DNA of 11,479 nucleotides from an uncultured Bacteroidia bacterium (GTDB lineage: Bacteria; Bacteroidota; Bacteroidia; Bacteroidales; UBA932): assembly GCA_902796455.1 (NCBI GenBank), contig CADBPH010000027.1:1-11479 (forward strand), read 5' to 3'. The position numbers and the translations under genes are program-made. Positions 1-6,071 of the stretch are shown one piece after another; position 1 is the first letter of the stretch, and each line of letters starts with the position of its first letter. Under the pieces are notes generated by a model. The model saw only the letters and a program-made list of their open reading frames with translations, searched no databases and was not told the origin of the DNA.

Positions 1-516
1 CTGCAGGGGTTCGATGCCGATCCGGACATCATATTTCTCGGCCGCGGGGGCCATCCCCTTCAAGAGCGTAAGGAATTGTTCTTTCGCTTTTTCCTCGGGA
101 AAACCATCCGGAATCCGGCGTGCGCCGCCGCTGCCCAGGACCAGCACCTTGATTCCCAGTTCGGAAGCCCGGCGGATGGCGGTCTCGGAATAGCGGATCG
201 CCCGCTCCAGGTCAGCGTCCGGTCCGACGAGTTTCAGGGATCCCGGGAAAAACCCGTTGGCAGAGTAAATGGGCGGCTGGATGGAAGCGGCGGTTTCCCG
301 TTTCGCGGCAAATTCTTCTTCGCTCTTTTCCGGAATCAGGAAGGAGGTGACATTGGCCTCCAGATAATCCAATCCGCATGTCCGGGCGGCTTCGGCCCAG
401 GAGGTCCCGCAGATTCCGATGTGTTCATCGAGTTGGAATACGTATTTGTCCTTGCATCCCGTCAGGGACAGGGGAAGGAGCAGAACGGTGCAAAGGAGCA
501 GGAAAAAATGTCGCAT
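1..516 (-). CDS. Lipoprotein with sugar-isomerase/epimerase-like TIM barrel (partial, 3' end outside window)
   Basis: The frame stays open from the ATG at 516 to the window edge, giving 172 residues with no stop; the C-terminal part is missing. Residues 1-21 form a lipoprotein signal (hydrophobic LLLCTVLLLPLSL core, lipobox LTGC with Cys21), so the protein should be exported and lipid-anchored. The following sequence, with IGICGTSWAEA, CGLDYLEAN, a helix RAIRYSETAIRRASELG, the strand VLVLGSGGAR and KYDVRIGIEPLQ at the edge, fits the xylose-isomerase-like TIM barrel family (AP_endonuc_2), whose strands end in such metal-ligand regions. Full-length members run near 280-320 residues, so about half is visible. 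The substrate cannot be told. It diverges from the Gfo/Idh/MocA gene at 643, a common companion, which suggests sugar or sugar-acid oxidoreduction. A consensus -7 promoter element lies just upstream at 541-548. The opposite strand is also open here (76-522) but codes for nothing recognisable. Confidence 0.85.
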   Translation of the reverse strand, partial: MRHFFLLLCTVLLLPLSLTGCKDKYVFQLDEHIGICGTSWAEAARTCGLDYLEANVTSFLIPEKSEEEFAAKRETAASIQPPIYSANGFFPGSLKLVGPDADLERAIRYSETAIRRASELGIKVLVLGSGGARRIPDGFPEEKAKEQFLTLLKGMAPAAEKYDVRIGIEPLQ

Positions 517-540
517 GGTTGAATAATATGTGGTTTCCTA

Positions 541-548
541 CAAATATA
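541..548 (-). promoter_or_regulatory. Bacteroidetes -7 promoter element for the TIM-barrel lipoprotein
   Basis: On the minus strand the bases read TATATTTG, an exact match to the Bacteroidetes housekeeping -7 consensus TAnnTTTG. It ends 24 bases before the ATG at 516, leaving room for a leader of roughly 20 bases. No TTTG-type -33 box is seen at the usual 19-21 base distance, so only the -7 element is supported. Confidence 0.45.
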
Positions 549-586
549 GAAAAAAAATCGGATGGCCGTCCGTTCTGCCGCTCTCT

Positions 587-618
587 TTTGGGAATGTCGC
601 CGGAAATGGATAACTTCG
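587..618 (+). promoter_or_regulatory. Promoter of the Gfo/Idh/MocA oxidoreductase gene
   Basis: A -33 box TTTG at 587-590 is followed after 20 bases by TAACTTCG at 611-618, one mismatch from the Bacteroidetes -7 consensus TAnnTTTG. The spacing is the expected one, and the start codon at 643 follows after 24 bases. This promoter and the minus-strand element at 541-548 share the 126-base divergent gap. Confidence 0.5.
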
Positions 619-642
619 TTTCCGGGGAAAAAGTAAAAAACT

Positions 643-1626
643 ATGATCATCAAATTCGGAATTGTCGGCGCAGGCCACATCGCCGCGAAAATGGCGGACA
701 CCCTTGTCAAAATGAACCATCCGGAAATCGTGCTGTATGCCATTTCCTCCCGCAGCCTGGAAAAAGCGCAGGCCTTTGCGCAGAAATGGGGGATACCGAA
801 AGCGTATGGCAGTTATGAAGACATGATGGCCGATCCGCAGGTCAATCTGGTCTATATCGCCACACCCCATTCCCACCATTATGCGCCGGCCCGGATGGCC
901 GTGGAGGCGGGGAAAGCCGTGTTGTGCGAAAAAGCATTCATGGCGAACGCGCGGGAAGCGGAAGCGTTGCTTGCCCTCTCACGGGAGCGCGGCGTCTTTG
1001 TCACCGAAGCCATCAAGCCCCGCTACATGCCGCTTTCCCTTCAACTCCGGGAGATTCTGGACAGCGGGCAGCTCGGCCGTCCCCGCCAACTGCAGGCGAG
1101 CCTGTGCTATCCCATCGATACGAAAGAACGGATCCTCCGTCCCGAGCTTTGCGGGGGCGTGTTGCTCGACCTGGGGGTCTATTGCCTCAACTTCCTCCGC
1201 CTGTGCTTCGGCGGCGACATTGTGCAGACGGAATCTTCCTGCATCCTGGGGGAAACCGGCGTGGACCTGTATGATTCGATGATGTTCCGCTATCGGGACG
1301 GAAAGGTGGCGACCCTCGTTTCCAGTGCCCTGACCCGTTGCAACCGCGAAGGAGTGGTATCCTGCGACGAAGGATTCATCGTGGTGGAGAATGTCAATTC
1401 GCCCTCCGCCCTGCGCATCTATCGGGATTACCGTCTGACGGCGGAATACCATGCCCCGAAGGATCAGCTTACCGGGTATGAATATCAGGTACTTGCTTGT
1501 AAGGAAGCCATGGAGAAGGGATGGGTGGAAACCCCCTTCATGCCCCATGCCGAAATCCTGGCGGTCATGCGGCAGATGGATGCCCTCCGGGCGCATTGGG
1601 GCGTCCGGTATCCGATGGATGCGTAG
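643..1626 (+). CDS. Gfo/Idh/MocA-family NAD(P)-dependent oxidoreductase
   Basis: A 327-residue protein of normal family length. The N-terminus is a Rossmann fold with the dinucleotide-binding motif GIVGAGHIAAKM (residues 6-17). It is followed by the strand-turn YIATPHSHHY (71-80) and CEKAF (95-99), the equivalent of the family's EKP motif that carries the catalytic lysine (Lys97). TEAIKPRYMP (121-130) and GGVLLDLGVYCLNFL (171-185) match the C-terminal substrate domain of the dihydrodiol-dehydrogenase-like subgroup. There is no signal peptide, so it acts in the cytosol. The reaction is expected to be reversible oxidation of a hydroxyl on a sugar, polyol or similar compound; the substrate is unknown. 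The divergent TIM-barrel gene is a frequent partner in sugar oxidoreduction modules, but here that partner is exported, so the two would sit in different compartments. The ATG at 643 is preferred because the Rossmann strand begins at residue 3. Confidence 0.9.
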   Translation: MIIKFGIVGAGHIAAKMADTLVKMNHPEIVLYAISSRSLEKAQAFAQKWGIPKAYGSYEDMMADPQVNLVYIATPHSHHYAPARMAVEAGKAVLCEKAFMANAREAEALLALSRERGVFVTEAIKPRYMPLSLQLREILDSGQLGRPRQLQASLCYPIDTKERILRPELCGGVLLDLGVYCLNFLRLCFGGDIVQTESSCILGETGVDLYDSMMFRYRDGKVATLVSSALTRCNREGVVSCDEGFIVVENVNSPSALRIYRDYRLTAEYHAPKDQLTGYEYQVLACKEAMEKGWVETPFMPHAEILAVMRQMDALRAHWGVRYPMDA

Positions 1627-1629
1627 CGG

Positions 1630-2454
1630 TCAGCGGGGGATTCCTCCCGTCCGGGCCGCTGCTTTGATAATTTGTTTGGTTTTCCGGTCGATCCCCCAGA
1701 GGAAGCCGTCGCTGTCCAGGGCAATGCCTTGTCCCTTGAAGGGAATGTCGATGGATCCCGTCCAGCGGAGCCGCATGCCGTAGGGCGGGAATTCGAGGAT
1801 GAACAACTTCTGGGCATCATGTCCGGTACAGTAGAACTTTCCGTCCACAAAAAGGCCGCCGGAAAGGCTCATGGGGCGGATTTCTTCGATGAGTTCTTTG
1901 GGGAGGATCCAGCCCTGGAGCCGGTTCCATTGCTTGTCGTATTGGATGATCTGCGTCCAGGAGGCATCGCGGATGACTTCGCCTGCGGCTTTCTCCCCGT
2001 TCGTGTCATAATGGGCGAAGCAAACATACCAGCAATCCTCTCCGGGGACGATCCAAGTGCATGAGCCATACTCGATTCCGAAACTGACTGTCCCGACGTG
2101 TTCCATCTTTTCCGGATCGAAAATCTCGATGGAACTGGCCATGGGGATTTCGGGGAAGTTGGAGTGCGAGCAGTAGAGCAGGCCGTCTACGACAATGCCT
2201 CCGTCAAAGTGCCGGATCAGCTGGGGATCTTTTTCCTTCCATGTCGCCAGGGAATCCCCGTTTTTGGCGTATTTTGTGATTTGGGCGTTGCTGATGCCGT
2301 AGAAATACTGGTCATCCACGGCGACGCCCTGGTTGGCGATAACGCCCGGGAAAGACTGGACGGCACGGTAACCCTGGGCGAATCCCAGGCTGCAGAACAG
2401 CACCCCGCACAGGGCGGGGAACAGTTTCCGGAGGAGTGTGGATACGATGCGCAT
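1630..2454 (-). CDS. Secreted beta-propeller-like protein of unknown function
   Basis: A 274-residue protein with a Sec signal peptide (basic MRIVSTLLRK, hydrophobic core to residue 25, likely cleavage at GFA-QG after residue 26). The mature part is made of repeated short strands with motifs typical of six- or seven-bladed propellers: GVAVDDQYFYGISN, FDGGIVVDGLLYCSHSNFP, ASSIEIFDPEKMEHVGTVSFG, SGGLFVDGKFYCTGHD and GQGIALDSDGFLWGIDR near the end. Similar Bacteroidetes proteins are, as I recall, annotated as hypothetical or, without good support, as cycloisomerases; no reaction can be assigned from the sequence. It lies 52 bases behind the tethered regulator gene on the same strand, so it could be read as the last gene of that unit or from its own promoter. 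Its stop (1630-1632) is only 3 bases from that of the convergent oxidoreductase. ATG 2454 is chosen because it gives a complete signal peptide. Confidence 0.85.
   Translation of the reverse strand: MRIVSTLLRKLFPALCGVLFCSLGFAQGYRAVQSFPGVIANQGVAVDDQYFYGISNAQITKYAKNGDSLATWKEKDPQLIRHFDGGIVVDGLLYCSHSNFPEIPMASSIEIFDPEKMEHVGTVSFGIEYGSCTWIVPGEDCWYVCFAHYDTNGEKAAGEVIRDASWTQIIQYDKQWNRLQGWILPKELIEEIRPMSLSGGLFVDGKFYCTGHDAQKLFILEFPPYGMRLRWTGSIDIPFKGQGIALDSDGFLWGIDRKTKQIIKAAARTGGIPR
1634..1649 (+). terminator. Possible hairpin just after the oxidoreductase stop
   Basis: CGGGGG at 1634-1639 can pair with CC-T-CCCG at 1643-1649, with one bulged T and the three-base loop ATT. It starts 8 bases after the TAG at 1624-1626. 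There is no T tract behind it, and it lies inside the 3' coding end of the convergent gene, so a terminator role is only a possibility. Confidence 0.25.
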
Positions 2455-2455
2455 G

Positions 2456-2476
2456 GTAAAATATTTACATCGTAAA
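2456..2476. repeat. Iterated GTAAA/TTTAC half-sites upstream of the propeller gene
   Basis: GTAAA (2456-2460), TTTAC (2464-2468) and GTAAA (2472-2476) follow each other with three bases between each, so the middle copy can pair with either neighbour. They lie within 22 bases of the ATG at 2454. They could be an operator or a small leader hairpin, or a by-product of AT-rich intergenic sequence. Confidence 0.3.
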
Positions 2477-2480
2477 GATA
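2473..2480 (-). promoter_or_regulatory. Weak -7-like element before the propeller gene
   Basis: The minus strand reads TATCTTTA, one base off the -7 consensus TAnnTTTG, 18 bases before the ATG at 2454. No -33 box is seen at the right distance. The gene may instead be transcribed from upstream. Confidence 0.2.
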
Positions 2481-2506
2481 TGAATTTTTTCCGATTCTTT
2501 GACGGA

Positions 2507-3766
2507 TTACCGTCCGCCCGGGAAGCGGAAGCGGTAGCCGAAGGTCAGGTTGAAGGAGAGCGGATGCTCTGTGTAGTACGATGCAGGGGCGTCTTCGCGG
2601 CAGAAGTGGTAGGACAGGCCCGGCTGGGCGAACAGGGCGCTGTGCCGCAGGAAACGCACTTGGATGCCGGTCCCCAGATGAAGCGACCACAAGCGGTCGC
2701 GCATGTCGGATTCCGTCCGGTCTTGCTGCAGGAGCATCTCGTTGGCATACAGGCTATTCTGTCCGTTTGTCCGGGTACAGAATTCAAACATGGGTCCCGC
2801 GCTGGCGTACAAGTCCAGAACGTTCCACCGCAGGAAATCATACCGGGCCCAAAGTGGAATGCCGAGGTACGTGCGTTCGGAGGCGGATTCCATGCGGATG
2901 ATCCCGTTCTGCGTGTCGTTGTCCGCATGCATCTGCGTCAAAATGAGGCCGGTTTCGAAGGACCAGTGCCCGGTAACCCCAACGTTGGCCATTATGGCGA
3001 AACGGGCGGTCTGCCGGTATTTCCGGTCGCTCGTGGCCGGTTTGTTCCGGGTCAGCATACTGGCACCGGCGTAGAACTTTGAACCGCCATCGGCCATCAG
3101 CGGAGCCGCATCGTACATGCCGTATCCCGTTCCTTCGGATAGGGAGACTTGTCCGGGCGCCATCCCAGCGGCCAGCGAGAGACTGACGGTGGGGCGGTTG
3201 CGCTGTTTCCCGGGCTCTTCTCCCCAGTCAATGGGGGCGTCGGGTTTTTCGGGCGGATTCTCCGGGCCGGTTGCCTGCGGTTCCGGAGTGGCAGAAGGGG
3301 ATGCTGCCGCGGCGGCATCTCCTTCGGGCCGGGCGGCCTGTTCTTCCACCGGTGTACCGGCCTGTTTTTCCATCGGTCCGCCGGTGGGCTCTTCCGTTTT
3401 TGGGGTGACAGGCACGCGTGTGCCGTCCGCTTTGTCCCGTACGGCAACCGGCGCCGGTTGGGCGAGAGCGAGTCTTTCCGGCGGTTGGATTTCCGGATTC
3501 TCCGTCGGGACAGGTCTTTCTTCAGGGATCGTTTCCGATGCCGTCAGCGGTTGCTCCGGAGCAGCCGGGCGCCACAGGAAAGCCGCAGCGGCCAGAGCGG
3601 CGGCGACCGGTAGGGCAAAGGTCCATCCCCTCAGCATGCGCCGTCTGCGAAGGGCTTGTGCCTGAGCGGCGGCAACGGCCTCGCGAAGCCCCCGGGGCTC
3701 CTCTTCCGAGTAGCCCTCCATCCGGGTGCGGAGGTCATATTTCCATTGTTCGTCAGTCATGCGCAT
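2507..3766 (-). CDS. Dma-type dual-membrane-spanning anti-sigma factor with C-terminal outer-membrane beta-barrel
   Basis: A 419-residue protein. Residues 1-46 are cytosolic and basic; MEGYSEEEPRGL resembles the YxxxxPxGLW segment of anti-sigma-like proteins next to Bacteroidetes ECF genes, with Trp replaced by Arg. Residues 47-65 (GWTFALPVAAALAAAAFLW) form one inner-membrane helix after an Arg cluster (RRRR, 40-43). Residues 66-190 are a Pro/Glu/Ala-rich disordered linker. Residues 191-419 are alternating amphipathic strands ending LTFGYRFRF, typical of the OMP_b-brl porin-like barrel family. The chain should thus cross both membranes. This is the layout published, as I recall, for Dma proteins of Bacteroides thetaiotaomicron, which hold ECF21 sigma factors (Das) inactive and affect outer-membrane vesicle formation. 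The gene overlaps the sigma gene by 14 bases (ATG 3766), or 8 if ATG 3760 is used, implying translational coupling. The signal sensed is unknown. Topology is inferred, not proven. Confidence 0.85.
   Translation of the reverse strand: MRMTDEQWKYDLRTRMEGYSEEEPRGLREAVAAAQAQALRRRRMLRGWTFALPVAAALAAAAFLWRPAAPEQPLTASETIPEERPVPTENPEIQPPERLALAQPAPVAVRDKADGTRVPVTPKTEEPTGGPMEKQAGTPVEEQAARPEGDAAAAASPSATPEPQATGPENPPEKPDAPIDWGEEPGKQRNRPTVSLSLAAGMAPGQVSLSEGTGYGMYDAAPLMADGGSKFYAGASMLTRNKPATSDRKYRQTARFAIMANVGVTGHWSFETGLILTQMHADNDTQNGIIRMESASERTYLGIPLWARYDFLRWNVLDLYASAGPMFEFCTRTNGQNSLYANEMLLQQDRTESDMRDRLWSLHLGTGIQVRFLRHSALFAQPGLSYHFCREDAPASYYTEHPLSFNLTFGYRFRFPGGR
3329..3376 (-). repeat. Two-copy 24-base in-frame tandem repeat in the linker of the Dma-type gene
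   Basis: Two adjacent 24-base units (3329-3352 and 3353-3376) agree at 17 of their last 19 plus-strand positions. They encode PMEKQAGT and PVEEQAAR at residues 131-146 of the regulator, that is P(M/V)E(K/E)QA repeated. The duplication keeps frame and lies in the disordered periplasmic linker, so linker length may change by 8-residue steps. Confidence 0.7.
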
Positions 3767-4325
3767 GTTTCTTTTGATATTCCTTGATTTCTTTGGCCAG
3801 CAGGGATTTGGCTCTGGATAGCTGCGAGGCGGAGGAGCTTTCTCCGATTCCGAGCAGGCGGGCGATTTCCTTGTGCTTGTAGTCTTCGAATACATACAGG
3901 TTGAAGACCGTCCGGTAGCCCGGTGGTAGTTTCCGGATCATTTCCTGAAGCACCTCCGGCGGGATTTCCGCAGCCGGCGGGTCCTCTTCCGGTTCCGTCG
4001 CGGTTTCCGGGAATCGCTCCGGATGGACCAGCTTCCCCTCATGGCGGAGTGCCTTGATGGCCGTGTTGGCGACAATCCGGGCTGTCCAGGCTTTCAGCGA
4101 GCCTTCGCCCCGGTATTCGAACCGGTTCCATTGCGAGAAAATCTTGACGAACGCATCCTGCAGGACATCCCTGGCGGACTCCCGTCCCGTGATGTAACGG
4201 GAGCACACGGCGGTCAGATACCCGGCATAGCGGTCGTAAAACGCTCCTTCCGCCCGGGTATCCTTCTTCCTGATGAGTTCGACCAACTCTTTCTCTGTCA
4301 GACTATTTTCTGGTCTTGTAGTCAA
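3753..4325 (-). CDS. ECF RNA polymerase sigma factor (ECF21/Das-like)
   Basis: A 190-residue sigma-70 family protein with only regions 2 and 4. Region 2 spans about residues 25-92 (YDRYAGYLTAVCSRY, SARDVLQDAFVKIF, FEYRGEGSLKAWTARIVANTAI), which binds core polymerase and the -10 element. An acidic, Pro-rich linker covers about 105-123. Region 4 spans about 124-182, with LPPGYRTVFNLYVFEDYKHKEIARLLGI then SSSASQLSRAKSLL, the helix-turn-helix that reads the -35 element. The GYRTVFNLYV...HKEIA...SQLSRA pattern is the one I associate with group ECF21 of Bacteroidetes. The start ATG 4325 overlaps the end of the NigD-like gene by 23 bases, and the stop overlaps the start of the tethered regulator gene, its probable inhibitor. 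Target promoters cannot be deduced here; many such factors drive their own operon. Confidence 0.95.
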   Translation of the reverse strand: MTTRPENSLTEKELVELIRKKDTRAEGAFYDRYAGYLTAVCSRYITGRESARDVLQDAFVKIFSQWNRFEYRGEGSLKAWTARIVANTAIKALRHEGKLVHPERFPETATEPEEDPPAAEIPPEVLQEMIRKLPPGYRTVFNLYVFEDYKHKEIARLLGIGESSSASQLSRAKSLLAKEIKEYQKKHAHD

Positions 4326-4980
4326 AGGTCGCCTTCTTCATTTCGCCTTGGGTTGACCGCCAGGTCAGGGTCAGCTTCCGGGTTTCGTCCCCGGTGTCCG
4401 GGAGCGTGGAAAGATCGAAATATACAATGCCGTCCGCATAGACATCGTGCTGATCCTTGTGTGCGTCATGCCGGAGTTCGACTTCGTAGGGATCTTCCGG
4501 GTTGGCTCCGGTTACCAGATAGAGCTCATGGTGCAGGGGCGCCAAAGCCCACCAGGTCTTGTAGTGAACGGTCAGGTAACCGTCTTCTACGCAGGTCATC
4601 CAGGAGTTGACCGGGTCGATTCCTTCCTGGGCGATCCCGTCGTGGTCCTGGATGACAGTCCCTTTGTCGAGCGGTTCCAGCCAATGGACATTACAGCTGC
4701 ACAGGCCTTTCTTCCCGGTCGGCCGGATGTTCATCATCCCCATGGCACGGACTTCGTTTTCAAAGGGATAGGGCGTTTCCGGATAGGCGACAGTGGAGTC
4801 GTTCACCTGGAAATATGTCTGGCCGTCGGCGTCTTGCTTGATGGTCACAATGACATCGAAGGTCTGCCGGTCGTCGACGGGAAGGTCATCATAGCTTCCC
4901 CAGTCGCAGGAAGCCAGCAGCAAACTGCCCAGCAGGGCAATCAAAGTGTGTTTGATCTGCATATCATTCAAGTTTTTCAT
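4303..4980 (-). CDS. NigD-like lipoprotein
   Basis: A 225-residue lipoprotein from ATG 4980, with lipobox LLASC at Cys25. An internal ATG at 4962 would give a shorter signal peptide with Cys19 and is nearly as likely. The mature part matches the two-domain NigD-like family of Bacteroidetes: an N-terminal small barrel with DGQTYFQVNDSTVAYPE and VRAMGMMNIRP, and a C-terminal beta-sandwich with NSWMTCVEDGYLTVHYKTWW, VELRHDAHKDQHDVYADGIVYFDL and a final strand ATFDYKTRK. The R-H-[DN]-A...D...Y..GIV.FDL stretch is the family hallmark. NigD was named for a nigrescin bacteriocin locus, but the molecular function of these proteins is unknown. As I recall, NigD-like genes accompany Das/Dma pairs in Bacteroides. 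Here it is the first gene of the unit and overlaps the sigma gene by 23 bases. It diverges from the GH43-like gene across a 65-base gap; no clear promoter is seen on its strand. Confidence 0.9.
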   Translation of the reverse strand: MKNLNDMQIKHTLIALLGSLLLASCDWGSYDDLPVDDRQTFDVIVTIKQDADGQTYFQVNDSTVAYPETPYPFENEVRAMGMMNIRPTGKKGLCSCNVHWLEPLDKGTVIQDHDGIAQEGIDPVNSWMTCVEDGYLTVHYKTWWALAPLHHELYLVTGANPEDPYEVELRHDAHKDQHDVYADGIVYFDLSTLPDTGDETRKLTLTWRSTQGEMKKATFDYKTRK

Positions 4981-5034
4981 GGGATGAAACCCACCGGGGT
5001 CCAAACCCTTGCACAAACTTCGCCAAAAATTCGG

Positions 5035-5042
5035 TATATTTG
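5035..5042 (+). promoter_or_regulatory. -7 promoter element abutting the GH43-like start codon
   Basis: TATATTTG is an exact -7 consensus (TAnnTTTG). It ends only 3 bases before the ATG at 5046, so a transcript from it would have almost no leader. A TTG at 5009-5011 could be the -33 box, but the 23-base spacing is longer than the usual 19-21. Confidence 0.4.
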
Positions 5043-5045
5043 GGC

Positions 5046-6053
5046 ATGAAACGCATTTCTTTGATTCTTTTGGCTGTTCTGTCCCTGGCTTTTTCCTGCC
5101 GCAGCCATGGCGAGGCGCCTTCCGCTGATGCGGCGGGTGTTCCGCTGGACAGTATCTATTGCCGGGATCCGTTTATCGTTGCGGACCGGAAGTCGAAAAC
5201 CTATTATCTCTACCGGAGCGCGTCGACGCCGGAAGGTCTGGGAGGCGTGGAGGCCTTTACCAGCAAGGACCTGAAGACCTGGACCGGACCGGAGCGGGTC
5301 TTTACTGTGCCGAAGGATAATTTTATCACTGGAAAGGTCTGGGCGCCGGAAGTCCATGCCTACAAAGGGGCTTGGTACCTGTTCGCTACCCTGAATACTG
5401 ACAGGCAGTGGGCGGAAACTGTTCCGGGCTGGCCGGCGTTTACCTATCGGGGCACACAGATTTTCCGGGCGGATTCTCCGGCGGGTCCTTTCCTGCCGCT
5501 GGGGAAGGAACTGACGACGCCCAGGGAATTCATGGCCCTCGACGGGACACTTTGGGTGGAAGACGGGAAGCCCTATATGGTCTTCTGCCATGAATGGGTG
5601 CAGGTGGTGGACGGGACGTTCGAGGTCATGCCGTTGAAAGCGGACCTGTCCGCAGCTGCCGGTGAGCCGGTCAAACTGTTTTCGGCTTCTGAAGCGGCCT
5701 GGACGACAAAAATCCGCGAGTGGACGGGAACAGACGGCCGGAAACAGGGCGCCTTTGTTTCCGACGGCAATTTCCTGTACAAGACCCGGGGTGGCGTTCT
5801 TCTGATGCTATGGTCTTCTTTCAAGAACGGGAAATATAGCGTTGCCATCTCCCGTTCGGTCTCCGGCCGGCTGGCCGGCCCGTGGACCTGCGACGATGCG
5901 CCGATTTTCGAGGAGGGCGGCGGGCATCCGATGGTCTTCAAAGATTTCGACGGTTCGCTCAACCTGGTGTTCCACCAGCCGAATTCCGGACACAGCCATC
6001 CCGTCATCCTGCCGCTGGAGGATACCGGGAAGACGCTGGTCATCAAAAAATAA
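5046..6053 (+). CDS. GH43-like five-bladed beta-propeller glycosidase (putative arabinofuranosidase), exported
   Basis: A 335-residue protein of usual length for single-domain GH43 enzymes. The signal is lipoprotein-like: hydrophobic ISLILLAVLSLAFS before Cys18, with a loose AFSC lipobox. SIYCRDPFIVAD gives the GH43 catalytic base Asp41, and WAPEVHAYKGAWYLFA (99-114) is the typical second blade. MALDGTLWVEDGKPYMVFCHEW contains Asp166, the pKa modulator. Blade four reads FVSDGNFLYKT...LLMLWSS, so Asp240 stands where the general acid is usually Glu in EGP. GGGHPMVF supplies the central His294. Family members remove alpha-L-arabinofuranosyl, beta-xylosyl or galactosyl groups; the GH51 and GH127 neighbours point to arabinose. 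I cannot assign the GH43 subfamily. The ATG at 5046 is chosen over an in-frame TTG at 5040, which lies inside the -7 promoter element. The gene converges on GH51 with 18 bases between their stops. Confidence 0.85.
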   Translation: MKRISLILLAVLSLAFSCRSHGEAPSADAAGVPLDSIYCRDPFIVADRKSKTYYLYRSASTPEGLGGVEAFTSKDLKTWTGPERVFTVPKDNFITGKVWAPEVHAYKGAWYLFATLNTDRQWAETVPGWPAFTYRGTQIFRADSPAGPFLPLGKELTTPREFMALDGTLWVEDGKPYMVFCHEWVQVVDGTFEVMPLKADLSAAAGEPVKLFSASEAAWTTKIREWTGTDGRKQGAFVSDGNFLYKTRGGVLLMLWSSFKNGKYSVAISRSVSGRLAGPWTCDDAPIFEEGGGHPMVFKDFDGSLNLVFHQPNSGHSHPVILPLEDTGKTLVIKK

Positions 6054-6071
6054 CGGATTCAGCTTCCGCGT

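Noticed and set aside
76..522. Open frame of 148 residues on the plus strand
   Set aside because: It lies opposite the lipoprotein gene, is Gly/Arg/Gln-rich without domain features, and is explained by GC-rich codon bias on the true strand.
643..1626. EKAF instead of EKP in the oxidoreductase as a lesion
   Set aside because: The catalytic Lys is kept, and to my knowledge CEKxF-type variants occur in the dihydrodiol-dehydrogenase-like subgroup, so it is not a sign of inactivity.
4981..5045. Promoter for the NigD-like gene on the minus strand
   Set aside because: The best candidate GAAGTTTG has one mismatch and no -33 box at proper distance; an ECF-type promoter is possible but cannot be recognised without the sigma factor's consensus.
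6054..6071. Hairpin between the GH43-like and GH51 stops as a terminator
   Set aside because: Only CGGA/TCCG (four pairs, seven-base loop) can form and no T tract follows; this is too weak to call.
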